Source of the DNA: Holdemania massiliensis AP2
GTDB lineage: Bacteria; Bacillota_I; Bacilli_A; Erysipelotrichales; Erysipelotrichaceae
Direction: 5' to 3'
Length of the DNA stretch: 64,000 nt
NCBI RefSeq assembly: GCF_000327285.1
Contig: NZ_HE998567.1
Coordinates: 1,213,911-1,277,910, forward strand
Part shown: positions 42,463-53,300 of the stretch, in pieces
Layout of the letters: every line of letters starts with the position of its first letter
How positions within the stretch are numbered: position 1 is the first letter of the stretch
The notes under the pieces: model-generated
What the model was told of the DNA's origin: nothing
Database searches by the model: none
What the model saw: the letters and a program-made list of their open reading frames with translations, nothing else
Program-made: the position numbers and the translations under genes

Positions 42463-44883
42463 TCAGATATACTGACGCAGGATGGCGATTAAACCATCGA
42501 TATCAATCGGTTTGGCAATGTGATCATTCATGCCTGCCGCCTGGGCTGACTTGACGTCGGTCACAAAGACATTGGCTGACAGCGCGATAATCGGCAGAGT
42601 TTTTGCATCCTGACGCGGCAACTGCCGTATCGCGGCTGCGGCTTGATAGCCATCCATGACCGGCATTTGAATATCCATCAGAACTGCCGTGTAGTACCCC
42701 GGCGCCGATGCTTCAAAACATTGCACAGCTTCTGCGCCATTTTCTGCGGTGTCCACCAATAGGCCATGCATGGACAACAATTCAACCGCAATTTCACGAT
42801 TCAATTCATTATCTTCCGCCAGTAGAATTCGCCGGCCGCACAGATCCGGTGCTTTCAATTCCAGTCCGGTTTCCGCTGCCTTGGGTATCTTCGCAGTGCA
42901 GAAAAGCTCCAGGACATGCAGAATCTTTGATTTGAACAGAGGTTTGGAAATAAAGGCATCCACTCCGGCCTTAATCATATCTTCTTCAATTTCGCTGAAA
43001 TCGTAAGCGGAGATGACAATGATCGGTATTTTATCCCAGAGCTGATTGCGGATGATCCGAACAGTTTCCAAGCCTTCCATGCCCGGCATCTTCCAGTCAA
43101 GGATCACCGCGAAGAAATTCTGTCCCTTTTCATGCGCCGCCTGAATTTGTTGGACAGCCTCATAGCCGCTGGAGGCAGATTTGCCGATGATACCCAATTC
43201 ACCTAACAGCAGCACAGCGTTTTCACACACAATCTCATCATCATCCGCCACTAAGACGGAACAGCCAATCAACTCCTCTGCCTTTTCTTCTTCCTCCTGC
43301 ACGACCTCAAGCGGAATGGTAACGATAAATTGACTGCCCTGATTCAGCTGACTGTGGACTTCGATGGTTCCGTTCATCATCCGCACAATATTGTCCGTGA
43401 TTGCCAAACCCAGTCCTGTTCCCTGAATTTTATTAATCCGTGAATCTTGTTCACGGGAAAACGGCTCAAACAAGCGCGGCAGAAATTGCTCACTGATACC
43501 TATTCCATCATCAGTAAAGATGAATTCATAGTAGCCTTTGGCTTGCTTGTACGCCCTTGTTTCACGAATTTGGAATTGGATATGGCCGCCTTCCGGCGTA
43601 TATTTAATCGCATTGGAAAGCAAGTTCATCAAGATCTGATGCAGCCGATCCCCATCCGTTATGACCTTTTCGTGACTGACATGATCGACAAAAATCTTAA
43701 ACTCCTGATTTTTTTCCGCAGCTAAAGGCTTACTCATTTCATAGACATTCTGAACCAATTCCGACAAGTCAACATTTTCCATCGCCAGATCAATTTTCCC
43801 GCTTTCAATCTTTGACATGTCCAGCACTTCGTTGATCAGGTTGAGCAGATGCCGGCTGGACAGCTGGATTTTCGTAAGACAATTATCAATTTTTTCAGGA
43901 TAGGCAAGATTGGCCTGCGCGATCGTAGCCATGCCGATAATTGCATTCATCGGCGTTCGAATATCATGCGACATCGAGGACAAAAAATTAGATTTGGCTT
44001 CGCTGGCAAGCTTTGACGTTTCGTATGCCTCTTCCAGAGCTTTGCGCTGCCGCGACTGTTCAATCCTATCCCGCGTCACATCGATGCCGACACTGTAAAA
44101 GGAAGGAATCCCATCCCAGCTGTCTTTTCCGCTGACATAACTGAAGGTCATAGTCAAGATTTTGATTACCCCTTGGAAGGTCACAACCCGGCATTCAGTC
44201 ACGGTATCCTTACTGCTGGATTGGGCGTTCTGCATCACTTTGACCGCCCGGGCAAGATCATCTGGATGAACATAGGTACATTGACTGTGAAGCTCATCCT
44301 CAAACTGTTCTTTTGTATAGCCGATCAAATCCAGAAATCCGCCGCCATACCATAATATCGTGGACATATCCCGTGCATCAACACGCGCAAACCCACCAGG
44401 AATAGTCCGGATAATCGCATCACGTTCCCGATCCTTTTTGGCCAGCTTGTATTCCGTACTGACCATATCATGCGATAGTTCAATCCGAGCCTGACGGCCT
44501 TGCCAGTCAATGATCTTATTTTTGATCATAAACCTTTTTTTCAGATTGGGATTATCAAATTCCCATTCGTAAGCCTCATCGCGTTTCAGCAGCGAGTTAG
44601 TACAGAAAGGACAAGGAGTATTCCGTCCCTGAATCACTTCATAACATTTCCTGCCGACGAATTCCTCAGCTTTTCCCTGCAGCGTTTCGCAGGCATGCTT
44701 GTTCACAAATAAAAGCTCGTAGGTTTCCATGTCACTGATGTATATATTTCCGGTATATTCGGACATCAGCCATTCAAAATTGGCGATTGCATCCTGATGT
44801 TCATCACGAGGAGCGGTCACAGACATCCCTTTAGACTTCTGTGTTTGACCTTGTTCTTCCTGCTGCAGCACTGTTGTTTTCAT
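42463..44883 (-). CDS. Cytoplasmic hybrid histidine kinase with two receiver domains
   Basis: 806 residues without a transmembrane helix. Two PAS-type domains (about 30-125 and 155-275); the first contains GRKCYEVIQGRNTPCPFCTN with paired Cys, known in PAS proteins that may sense redox or metal. HisKA with His in SSMSHDIRTPMNA (about 307), HATPase with DDGIGI and GTGLGLAI, receiver 1 (VLVADDDEI, AVILDWKMPGMEG), receiver 2 (LLAEDNELNREI, AVLMDIQMPVMDG). Same HK-REC-REC layout and near-identical key motifs as the kinase at 11094-14450, a paralogue with a different sensor. No response regulator is adjacent. Confidence 0.92.
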   Translation of the reverse strand: MKTTVLQQEEQGQTQKSKGMSVTAPRDEHQDAIANFEWLMSEYTGNIYISDMETYELLFVNKHACETLQGKAEEFVGRKCYEVIQGRNTPCPFCTNSLLKRDEAYEWEFDNPNLKKRFMIKNKIIDWQGRQARIELSHDMVSTEYKLAKKDRERDAIIRTIPGGFARVDARDMSTILWYGGGFLDLIGYTKEQFEDELHSQCTYVHPDDLARAVKVMQNAQSSSKDTVTECRVVTFQGVIKILTMTFSYVSGKDSWDGIPSFYSVGIDVTRDRIEQSRQRKALEEAYETSKLASEAKSNFLSSMSHDIRTPMNAIIGMATIAQANLAYPEKIDNCLTKIQLSSRHLLNLINEVLDMSKIESGKIDLAMENVDLSELVQNVYEMSKPLAAEKNQEFKIFVDHVSHEKVITDGDRLHQILMNLLSNAIKYTPEGGHIQFQIRETRAYKQAKGYYEFIFTDDGIGISEQFLPRLFEPFSREQDSRINKIQGTGLGLAITDNIVRMMNGTIEVHSQLNQGSQFIVTIPLEVVQEEEEKAEELIGCSVLVADDDEIVCENAVLLLGELGIIGKSASSGYEAVQQIQAAHEKGQNFFAVILDWKMPGMEGLETVRIIRNQLWDKIPIIVISAYDFSEIEEDMIKAGVDAFISKPLFKSKILHVLELFCTAKIPKAAETGLELKAPDLCGRRILLAEDNELNREIAVELLSMHGLLVDTAENGAEAVQCFEASAPGYYTAVLMDIQMPVMDGYQAAAAIRQLPRQDAKTLPIIALSANVFVTDVKSAQAAGMNDHIAKPIDIDGLIAILRQYI

Positions 44884-45101
44884 CCTGATTGCCTCCTCGG
44901 ATTCAGATTTATCGAATTGGGGTTTTCATTTCTGAATACAATTTCAGACAGACAATCCTTGTTCACATATAAATTTATTATAGCATATCATAAAATGAAA
45001 AAAAGATTAACTCTCATTGAGTAAAAAGCGGTTCAAAACTGGAAGCATCCAATAAAAAATGCTAAAATTGATCAAACAAATACGACGGGGAGGTAAAGAT
45101 C

Positions 45102-46529
45102 ATGCAGGAGAAAAACGATATGCAGAATTTGATCTATACCCTGCTGATCACGCAGATCAAATTGGGTGTCTACCGTCAGCATGATCCGCTTCCTTATATT
45201 AAGCAGATGAGCGATTATCTCTGCGTTGCTCCAGAAACTGTTCGGGCCGCTTATGGCCGACTGAAAGTGGAACAGGTCATTACCTTATCCAAAAAAGCAG
45301 GGGCACATTTGTCCGCCGGCTGCGCTGAGAATCAGATCCAGCAGAACATTCAGGAATATTTTGAAAGTCGACGAACTATGCTGCTGGATCTTGCCGCCTC
45401 CATGCCGGCTTTGTTCGGCAAGATGGAGCTGCTGAGTTTGAAAAAAGCTTCGCCTCAGGCACTGGATCAGCTCAAAGCAATACAATTGGATTCCCAGATT
45501 CCGCCGACCTATCGTTCGCTGAAATTCTTTCTCAGTTTGTATCGGCAGTCAGAAAACCAACTGCTGACAAGATTGATCTGGCGCATATTCATTCTTGTTC
45601 ACATTCCTTTTTTCAGTGTTTTTCAGGATCGAAAAATGCTGGAGGAACAACAGGCGCAGCAGATCATGCTTCTCGAGGCCAGCTTAAGCGGTCAATGGCA
45701 GACTGTACAAAATTTAATCGAAAGCTCTCATCTTTGGCTGCTCAATGCCCTGCGAAAGTATTATCATGAATCAATCCGCCCCGACTCTACGGTTCAGGAA
45801 ATCCAGTTTGCCTAGGAACTCTATCATAAGAGTGATCAAAAGCGTTATTCATTAGCGGTGACTTTGATCAAGCAGATTAATCGCGGACAGCGCAAAAGCG
45901 GTGAATTTTTACCTTCCCTTGCGGCATTGGCTGCTGAAAATCAATTGTCAGTCAGCACCGTGCGGCGGGCTTTAGATTTATTAAATGATATTGGGGTTGT
46001 CGAATCCATCAATGGAAAAGGAACACAAGTGCTGGCTTTTGAACAGATTGCCGCCCATTGTGATTTTTCTCAGCCCATCTATCGCCGGCGATTAACCGAC
46101 TTTATTGAAAGTCTGCATGTATGCGCCTGTTCCTGCCGCGCGGTTGTGGAACAAACACTGCTGGCCATGACGGGAGCGCAGCGAAACCAGCTGCTTGAGC
46201 TGCTTGAGCGCTTATATGCGCAGCAGCGTTATGGTTTGGGGATTTATGGGGTTATTGGCATTCTGGCAGAAGAGGCTCACTCCCCCGCGATTCGCACGCT
46301 TTACGCTCAGCTCTTTCAGCAGTTTCTTTGGGGTTACCCGCTGCGCATTCCCAAGAGAAATGAAAGCACGGAGGCACAAATGCAGGCAAGAGCCCTCACT
46401 GAGGCTTTGCAGCATTTCGATTCCAGTCTATTTGCCCAGCTTTTAGAAAACAGTCTGATTCAAGACTTCAAAACAGCCCAATCGCAGCTGCAGAAAATAG
46501 GAGTTTCTGCGCCTTCTGATTTCTTATAG
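45102..46529 (+). pseudogene. Tandem GntR-like regulator split by one in-frame amber codon
   Basis: One continuous frame of 475 sense codons broken only by TAG at 45813-45815. Each half has its own winged-helix (MSDYLCVAPETVRAAYGRLK in the first; LAAENQLSVSTVRRALDLLN in the second, in the order of GntR domains) followed by a helical region, so the gene encodes two GntR-like units in tandem. The first half (237 residues) has GGGGAGG before its ATG. The second half has a possible GTG start at 45858 without a clear ribosome-binding site. Sequencing error, recent nonsense mutation or readthrough are all possible. The adjacent kinase gene is divergent. Confidence 0.75.
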
Positions 46530-46612
46530 AACATTGGAAGAACGTGAATTAAAATCTCAATTTCATCTTTTGGACTCAAGTCAGGATATCCTTGTTTACT
46601 CCCTAATGATCA

Positions 46613-46660
46613 ACAAAAAAACAGAGGGTTTAGTGAACTTCACTCAAAAACCATCTGTTT
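46613..46660. terminator. Long bidirectional terminator hairpin
   Basis: Outer arms AAACAGA/TCTGTTT, inner GGTTT/AAACC and AGTGAA/TTCACT, T-rich on the minus strand. It lies between the convergent GntR and PHP genes. Confidence 0.75.
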
Positions 46661-46728
46661 CTTGTTAGATTATTTGACTTCATCGGCAGGCTTGCTTGTT
46701 TTACAAAAATGTCAGAGTATTTAAGTTA

Positions 46729-47562
46729 TTAGTATTGAATCTTATTCATTAACGGACCCAAATTTAATTGATCCAGAGTGATCCTCGGCGTCCCCATTGT
46801 CCGATCAGAAAGATGACCATGATCATCTGAACCACCTGTGATCCACAAATGATGCAAGTTTGCATAATTCGCAAGCCATTGAGATTGTTCTGGTCTGTGA
46901 TGCGCATGATAACATTCGATTCCATCCAATCCCTGACTGGTGAGTGTTTTTAACATCAATTCAGGATTTAGATTTGAATAATCAAAAATATGAGCAATCA
47001 CCGCCGCTCCCTGCGCTTGATGAATCATTTCAATCACAGCTTCTGCTGACAAGATATCAGATCTAAGAATATGTCCTTTCGCTAATTCTGACTGATAGTC
47101 CTGCATGGTAGAAATGATTTTCTGATCTTGAAGGTAAGCAAACAATTTCCAGCTTCCACGTCGATAGTCATAGGTGTATTGTTCATACTCTGCTTCGCAA
47201 ACATGCGCTCCTTTTTTACGGTAGTTTGCAATCGTTCTCAGTGCTTGTTGATTTTCAGATTCTTGATAATGATTCTGATAATTTCGCAATACGGGCAAAT
47301 CTGGATTTATTCCATATCCAAGTATGTGAATCACCTGCGAATGAAAGAGAGCACTGACCTCAATACCATGAAGTACAGCTATGCCTGCTTCGTGAGCAGC
47401 TTCGCTGAATGCTATCGTATTACGGATCGTATCATGATCCGTTAAAGCCATAAAATCAATCTTATTGGCCAAAGCAACATTAACTATTTCCTGCGGTGTT
47501 CTAACACCATCCGAAACACAGGAATGGAGATGGAGATCAATTCGGCTTTTCTTATTCAGCAT
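46729..47562 (-). CDS. PHP-domain metal-dependent phosphoesterase
   Basis: 277 residues. Opens with RIDLHLHSCVSDG (metal HxH of the PHP fold), then FMALTDHDTIRN with the next ligands, ILGYGINPDLP, VIAHIFDYSN and late GGSDDHGHLSD. These are PHP family phosphoesterases related to YciV/TrpH, which act on nucleotides or short nucleic acids. Start at an ATG preceded by GGATGG; it overlaps the HAD gene upstream. Second in a run of HAD phosphatase, PHP, after a kinase-like gene. Confidence 0.88.
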   Translation of the reverse strand: MLNKKSRIDLHLHSCVSDGVRTPQEIVNVALANKIDFMALTDHDTIRNTIAFSEAAHEAGIAVLHGIEVSALFHSQVIHILGYGINPDLPVLRNYQNHYQESENQQALRTIANYRKKGAHVCEAEYEQYTYDYRRGSWKLFAYLQDQKIISTMQDYQSELAKGHILRSDILSAEAVIEMIHQAQGAAVIAHIFDYSNLNPELMLKTLTSQGLDGIECYHAHHRPEQSQWLANYANLHHLWITGGSDDHGHLSDRTMGTPRITLDQLNLGPLMNKIQY

Positions 47563-48307
47563 GGGTTTCCATCCACTGTGCCACACCCTCTTCTTCATTG
47601 CTGGCACACACTTCTTTCGCAGCTTCTTTTATCATTGGCAAGGCATTGCTAACCGCTACACTCCAACCACACTCCTGAAATAACTCTAAGTCGTTCATAT
47701 CATCTCCAAAAGCGACAATCTCATCAAGACTCACGTTCCAGCGTCTACACAATATTTTTAAGCCTTCTAATTTATTCACTTTTTCATTCATGATGATTCT
47801 GCAATCAGGATTTTCCTTATCGACAATCATACGGCAACCATATTGACTGACATTAAATTGATCAAAATATTCATGGCAGGGTGTAAACCAGAATATTTTC
47901 TGAATTTCTAACGGGTTAAACTTATTCATATCCAGCTTCTTACACCATCCACTAGCTATAAAATCAGAAATTGTACCATAGTTAATATCAGGATATATAA
48001 CTAAAACATCGCTTTGATCAGCTTTAAGCAGAGCTTCGATCATCGTTTTCGTCTTTTCAGCATTGATTTCCTTTTTGGCAACAATTTGTTCCTGATCATA
48101 AACAACTGCACCGTTCAGGGCAATTAATCCTTGTGCATTTAGCTTACGAACATATTCAATACTACGCGAATAGGCTCTACCTGTGGCGACAATAACCTTT
48201 CCTTTTTGAGCAAACCTGGATAGAGCTTGAACTGTTCTCTCAGAAAGTGTTTTATCCTCATGAAGCAAAGTTTGATCTAAATCAACAACTGCTATTTTAT
48301 ATTTCAT
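47552..48307 (-). CDS. HAD-superfamily (Cof-type) phosphatase
   Basis: 251 residues. Motif I VVDLDQTLLHED, motif II VIVATGRAYSRS, and motif IV VAFGDDMNDLELFQECGWSVAVSNA. Type IIB cap in the middle. Probably dephosphorylates a sugar or nucleotide phosphate. Coupled to the PHP gene by an 11-base overlap. Distinct from the HAD enzyme of the nag operon, with weak similarity. Confidence 0.88.
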   Translation of the reverse strand: MKYKIAVVDLDQTLLHEDKTLSERTVQALSRFAQKGKVIVATGRAYSRSIEYVRKLNAQGLIALNGAVVYDQEQIVAKKEINAEKTKTMIEALLKADQSDVLVIYPDINYGTISDFIASGWCKKLDMNKFNPLEIQKIFWFTPCHEYFDQFNVSQYGCRMIVDKENPDCRIIMNEKVNKLEGLKILCRRWNVSLDEIVAFGDDMNDLELFQECGWSVAVSNALPMIKEAAKEVCASNEEEGVAQWMETHAE

Positions 48308-48341
48308 ATCTGTCTCCGATTTAAAAGCGTCTAAAGCTCCA

Positions 48342-48986
48342 TCAAAATTGAGGGATGTGAATTTTTAGAAGATTTGATTTTAAATCAGATTGTGAACCTT
48401 GAATAATGACATCGACATATTTCCATGGTTCTTCTTCTAAAAAGAAAGGATTTAACAATGAATCCCACCAATCAGCAAATTGTGTGACAGACTCGATTGT
48501 TCCGCCATTTTCACCTTTGGCAAGATCACGATGAACGACACGGGAACGCGCTAGATCAGGTTCCGTATCCACCCAAATGGAATAATCAGCTTTGTCACGC
48601 AGTCTTTTTCTACAGGCACCCATTCCTTCAATGATGAGAGCTCGATCTGGATTTACCTCAATAAAACCTTCACGATTCTTTTTAATCCATCCAGTAGGTC
48701 TGTATGCTACTTTTTCACCGTCAGACCGGGGTTTGATAATCCCCTGGATCATTTCTTCATCCCAATGAATCGGATCTGAATACCAACAGACATCATCTGT
48801 ATGAACGAGATTGGCTTGCAGCTCTGCCGCAAGCTTTAAAGCTAATGTTGTTTTTCCAGAACCGGCAGCACCGTCGATAAGAATCAGTGGCAGAGCACTG
48901 CGCTGGACTATTTCTTCTGTCAAACAGGCCAGTGATTGTTCTGACCAAGTTTTAATTTCAAGCAAAGGTAATTTTGATGATGTCAT
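48342..48986 (-). CDS. Uridine kinase-like P-loop protein
   Basis: 214 residues. LPLILIDGAAGSGKTTLALKL is a Walker A (GAAGSGKTT) in the position typical of uridine/pantothenate-kinase-like P-loop enzymes; ANLVHTDDVCWYSDP supplies an Asp of the Walker B or substrate site; RALIIEGMGACRKRL and WVDTEPDLARSRVVHRD (lid Arg residues) follow. A nucleoside or small-metabolite kinase is likely; the exact substrate is unknown. First of three co-directional genes (with HAD and PHP). Confidence 0.75.
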   Translation of the reverse strand: MTSSKLPLLEIKTWSEQSLACLTEEIVQRSALPLILIDGAAGSGKTTLALKLAAELQANLVHTDDVCWYSDPIHWDEEMIQGIIKPRSDGEKVAYRPTGWIKKNREGFIEVNPDRALIIEGMGACRKRLRDKADYSIWVDTEPDLARSRVVHRDLAKGENGGTIESVTQFADWWDSLLNPFFLEEEPWKYVDVIIQGSQSDLKSNLLKIHIPQF

Positions 48987-49658
48987 ATTTGAAGATCTCC
49001 TTTCTAAATTAAGTACAAGTGTTTTTAACTCTCATTTCAAAGCTTTATCTTTCAAAGACTATAACAAGTATCTTCATAAACCTTAATTTAAGTCAACAAT
49101 ATATTTATAGTAAAATCAATAAACAAATAAAGCTTATTCTTACAAAATAAGTCTCGGTTAATAGAAGTTATAAGTTCAATATAGTAACTCATTTGTCTTC
49201 ATTTTGACATAGGTTATAAGAATATCCTCTTCCAATTTATAATTTTATAGATATAGTTTAACAAATAAAATCAATATTGTAATATACGTTATTAAGATTT
49301 GTTCAACGCTACGATTTTCGAATAACTTTACTTGGATTAGAGCCTCCAATCTTTATTGATATCAGAAACTTCCTTTATCACTTCATTTTTTCTATATCTG
49401 TATAGTATAATCATAAAGTCAAAGTCTCGTTTATTTCTGAAATATAAGTAGTTCGTATTTTTAAGCAGTATGTTTTATGTACGCTTTTATAGATGTCTCT
49501 TTCTTTGGGATAATTCTCGTATGCTCTGCCTACAAACTTGTAAGCAGAGCTTTCTCTTCGCCAACTCACTTTTAGATTGACTACGCTATCGTATTTGTTA
49601 GAAAGAAGAACAACTGATATCAACAGGCTTTTCTTTGTCCAAACCTATTTAATATCAT
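48987..49658. other. AT-rich boundary of the defence island
   Basis: About 670 bases of low-GC DNA. A 70-codon minus-strand frame (49411-49623, TTG start, no ribosome-binding site) and short shifted frames suggest decayed coding sequence; nothing is recognisable. GC content falls sharply here from the chromosome side, so this is probably the left junction of acquired DNA. No integrase or att repeat is seen. Confidence 0.45.
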
Positions 49659-50398
49659 CTAGTTCTCTTCTAATACTTTCCAATATCCTGATTTTTTAGA
49701 ACCAATTCTTTCAATATATCCATTACTCTTCAAAAACGCTAAATTCTTATCACTGCTGTGTCACTAATGTTTAATAACTTTGATAATTCTGCAGTTGTTA
49801 TGTTAGCGTTATCTCTTATTTCTTTTATGATAAATTGTCTTCGGAGATTCAACTTAGCTTTCTTATTCCCACCTAAATTATCTAATCGGTTTACTTTTTC
49901 AAAAGGTATAGATGCAGTAATCGAATTTTCTCTAAACGAAAAAGCGTCTTTACCGTACATTTCTATGATCTTAGGGACGCCACGTCCCGATTTTTCACTA
50001 ATATGTAACTGAAGAAAGATTTCTGATAATTTTTCATTTGCGGGAATCGATTCTCCCATATAAAAACCTTCCATCGTTTGTGCAGGTGCAAGTGTTCCTC
50101 GAGACAATATCTCTATTCTATCTGGGAAAACTGAAATCATCGGTTCATTTCTTTCGATCCACTTATTGTGAAGGACTGCATTAATTATAGCTTCACGAAA
50201 TGCTTTATTATCAAATAAGACAACTTCTTTTCGTTCTACTACTCTGTCTGTTTCATCAGTTTGTATAATGTTTAATACATCACCATAACGTAAAAGTTCA
50301 TCCTAGCTATATAACAAACAATTATTTCCAAACTCTCGTACAGAGAAAAGATTTCCGCCTGTGGGTCTGTGCTTTATTTGATAATACTTTATGAAGCT
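49659..50398 (-). pseudogene. Decayed AlbA-type ATP-binding regulator
   Basis: Minus-strand remnant of a protein with the C-terminal layout of AlbA_2/ATP-binding transcriptional regulators: FREAIINAVLHNKW (HATPase-like helix), FPDRIEILSRGTL, SEKSGRGVPKI, and a winged-helix end (ITTAELSKLLNISDTAV). Three lesions: the N-terminal AlbA domain is missing, an in-frame TAG interrupts at about 50303-50305 (between LLYS and DELLRYGD), and a frameshift near 49745 moves the tail (LAFLKSNGYIERIG...YWKV) to another frame that stops at 49659. Non-functional. It lies just after the res gene. Confidence 0.75.
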
Positions 50399-53300
50399 TA
50401 AATGGAGCTTATAATATTCAATAAGCTTTGATAACTATCTACATCGTGATACTTAACGTTACTTGTTGACATTTCATTGAATAATTTTTTCGCACAAGAT
50501 ATTTTAGCCTGTTCGATAGGTCTAAGATTTAAGCTGTCCATTGTTCCTTTGGTTTCTGCAATAAAGAAAATATGTTTAACAGTTCCTTCATAGAAAGCAA
50601 TTGCCCAGTCTGGTGAATAATTTCCAACCGGAGTAGGTATTTGGAATGTTCTTGGAAGTTTTGCATATACACATACCTCATCAGCTGCGTCTAAATCTTC
50701 TGCAAATTTTCTTTCAATACTCTTTTCAGCAGAACCATCTGTAAATACATAATCTTGAATAGCTTTCTTCGCAAGGAATGCTTTATCAAAACTTTGAGTA
50801 TTCTTTTCAGCTGTAAAGATAGTGCTGTCATACTCTCCTTCAATTGGATCATATGAAATATGCTCTACAATCATCGTTGCTTTTTGTTCCTTGATAAGCT
50901 TAATTACCTTTGAAATAAATTCTTCCGGATTATTTCTAAACATATATAATTTCTCAGGATTAAGCCCTTGGAGGATTGTTGCAACAGTCTTACGAGTAAG
51001 TACTGTTCCTTCGGCAACCTTACCAATAAGATCGTATTTAATTTGACTTGTTTCAGCGTGTTTTAAAGTCTGTGTTCTTGCCTTTTCTCCACTGAAAGAA
51101 GCTCCACGACCAACTTCGTATTCGTCCATTTTATCTTTCTGACGACCTATTGTAGCTGTATATTGAAGCTCAGACACAAAAAGCTTTTCATTGATATGGT
51201 CTATTGATTTTTTAATAAGTTCATTACTGTCAAAATCTACAGTATAAGCATATTTACGATTGATTTGTTTCCATAATGCTTGAAATTCCTTTTTAGCGAA
51301 ATTCTCATTCAAAGGATTTTCCTTAACCTTTGATTCATGTCCATCTGTGAACATATCTTTAAGAACACTATCATCGTAAACAGACTGAATAAGAGTATGA
51401 ATTCCTTCAGTCATAGGTTGTAATTCTTCCGGTAACGGTGCAAGAGTACCTGTCAAAACATCATTACGATATTTATTCGTAACCTTACGCTTCATATCTA
51501 CATAACCATTTGAAATCAAATAGAACTCGATTGTATTAGCTACTGCGTCATCAATAAGTACAGGTTCATCATTTACCTTAACATACTTGCCACTGAAGTA
51601 TTCGCTTGTCGCAACTGTCGGTCTGTCGTAAAGTACAGTCTTAATGTCGCTTTGTAAATCTGTTACGAAATTCTTATAACTTTCACTTGCAACAACAGTA
51701 AGCATATTGATGTCATGTACTGAATCGCCACAAGTCTGTACGTCCATTCTGTTACCATGTTGATTTACGCAAAGACGAAGTCCACGACCTACTTCTTGTC
51801 GTTTTGCTGTGCTGTTATCAGAATGTTTCAAAGTACAGATTTGGAATACATTTGGGTTATCCCAACCTTCTCGCAGAGCAGAGTGAGAGAAAATAAATCT
51901 CGTTGGTTCTTCAAATGATAATAGTCTTTCCTTATTTTTTAAGATAAGGTCATAGGCTGAAATGTCATCTGAGAACTCACTACCACGCTTCAAGGCACTA
52001 TCAACGCTTCTTCCGGTCTTTTTATCAATGCTGAAATATCCTTTGTGTACCTGACTTACATCACTGCAAGTTGATTTTAGGTATCTTTGGTACGGAGTAT
52101 CAAACATTGTAATGTATTGATTTAGGACGCTTATATACTCCTGCTCAAACATTTTTCCGTATTCTCCCAAAAGCTCATTTCCATTTTCATCGTACTGACG
52201 ATATTTTGCAACTTCATCAATGAAGAATAGGGAAAGGGATTTAATTCCCATATTAAAGAGTTTTTCTTCTTTTTCAAAGTGAGAAAGAATTGTTTCTCTA
52301 ATTTGAATACGACGCATATCATCTTCTGACACATCACCGTTTACTTCACCGGCTTTAATTACTTCTCCATTAGTAAAAGTAACCGTACCACAAAGCGGAT
52401 CTATTTCAGAAATGGTATATCCCTTGTATTGTTCCATTTCCTGTGAAAGATAGTATAAATCATCTCCAACATTACAATTACGAGTTTCTCGGTTAATTGA
52501 CTTGTTATAACCAATTTCAAGTTCAATTCTTGCCATTGGTGGCTTCTTAGAAGATAAAACAATCTGTTCTAAATACAAGTAACTATCTGTTCCTCTAAAG
52601 TTCTTAACCTCAAATCCTTTTACTTCAATCTTCTTAACCAAACGCTTATTAAATGCGTCAAGAGCGTCAAGCACATAAACAATATTATGCTGTTTTGCAT
52701 GAGTTGCTGAATAGTTCAAACTGAACAAAGGATTGAAGTTTTTCAATGCTTTCTGCGTTACATCGCCACCCATTTTTTGTGGCTCATCAAGAATGATAAT
52801 TGGTCTATTCGCTGCAATTACATCAATCGGACGACGAGAACCAAATTCATCACGCTTTGAATAAATGATACGGGATTCTTTACTGCGTCCGCCTTCTTTG
52901 AGTGAAGCTGCAAAAGCTTGTGTATTAATAATCATTACATTGATACCGCTACTTTGTGAGAAGTTGTCAAGCTGATTAAGATTTGAACTATTATAGATAA
53001 AGAATCTTGCTTTCTTTCCGTAATGCTCCATAAAGTGGTCAGATGTAATTTCAAAAGATTTCTTTACTCCTTCACGAATCGCAATGCTTGGCACTACAAC
53101 AATAAATTTGCTCCAACCATATTTCTTATTAAGCTCAAACATCGTCTTGATATATACATAGGTTTTACCTGTTCCGGTTTCCATTTCAATATCAAGAGAG
53201 CAACAACCCAAGTCCTTGTTAAGCTCTTTTGAGAGTTTAATATTGCTTTGACTTTGTAAGTCTTGAATATTTTTTAATATCTGTTCATCTAAAAGCTCCA

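Noticed and set aside
49411-49623. 70-codon minus-strand frame in the AT-rich junction
   Set aside because: TTG start without a ribosome-binding site; no recognised family; shifted short frames nearby suggest decay.
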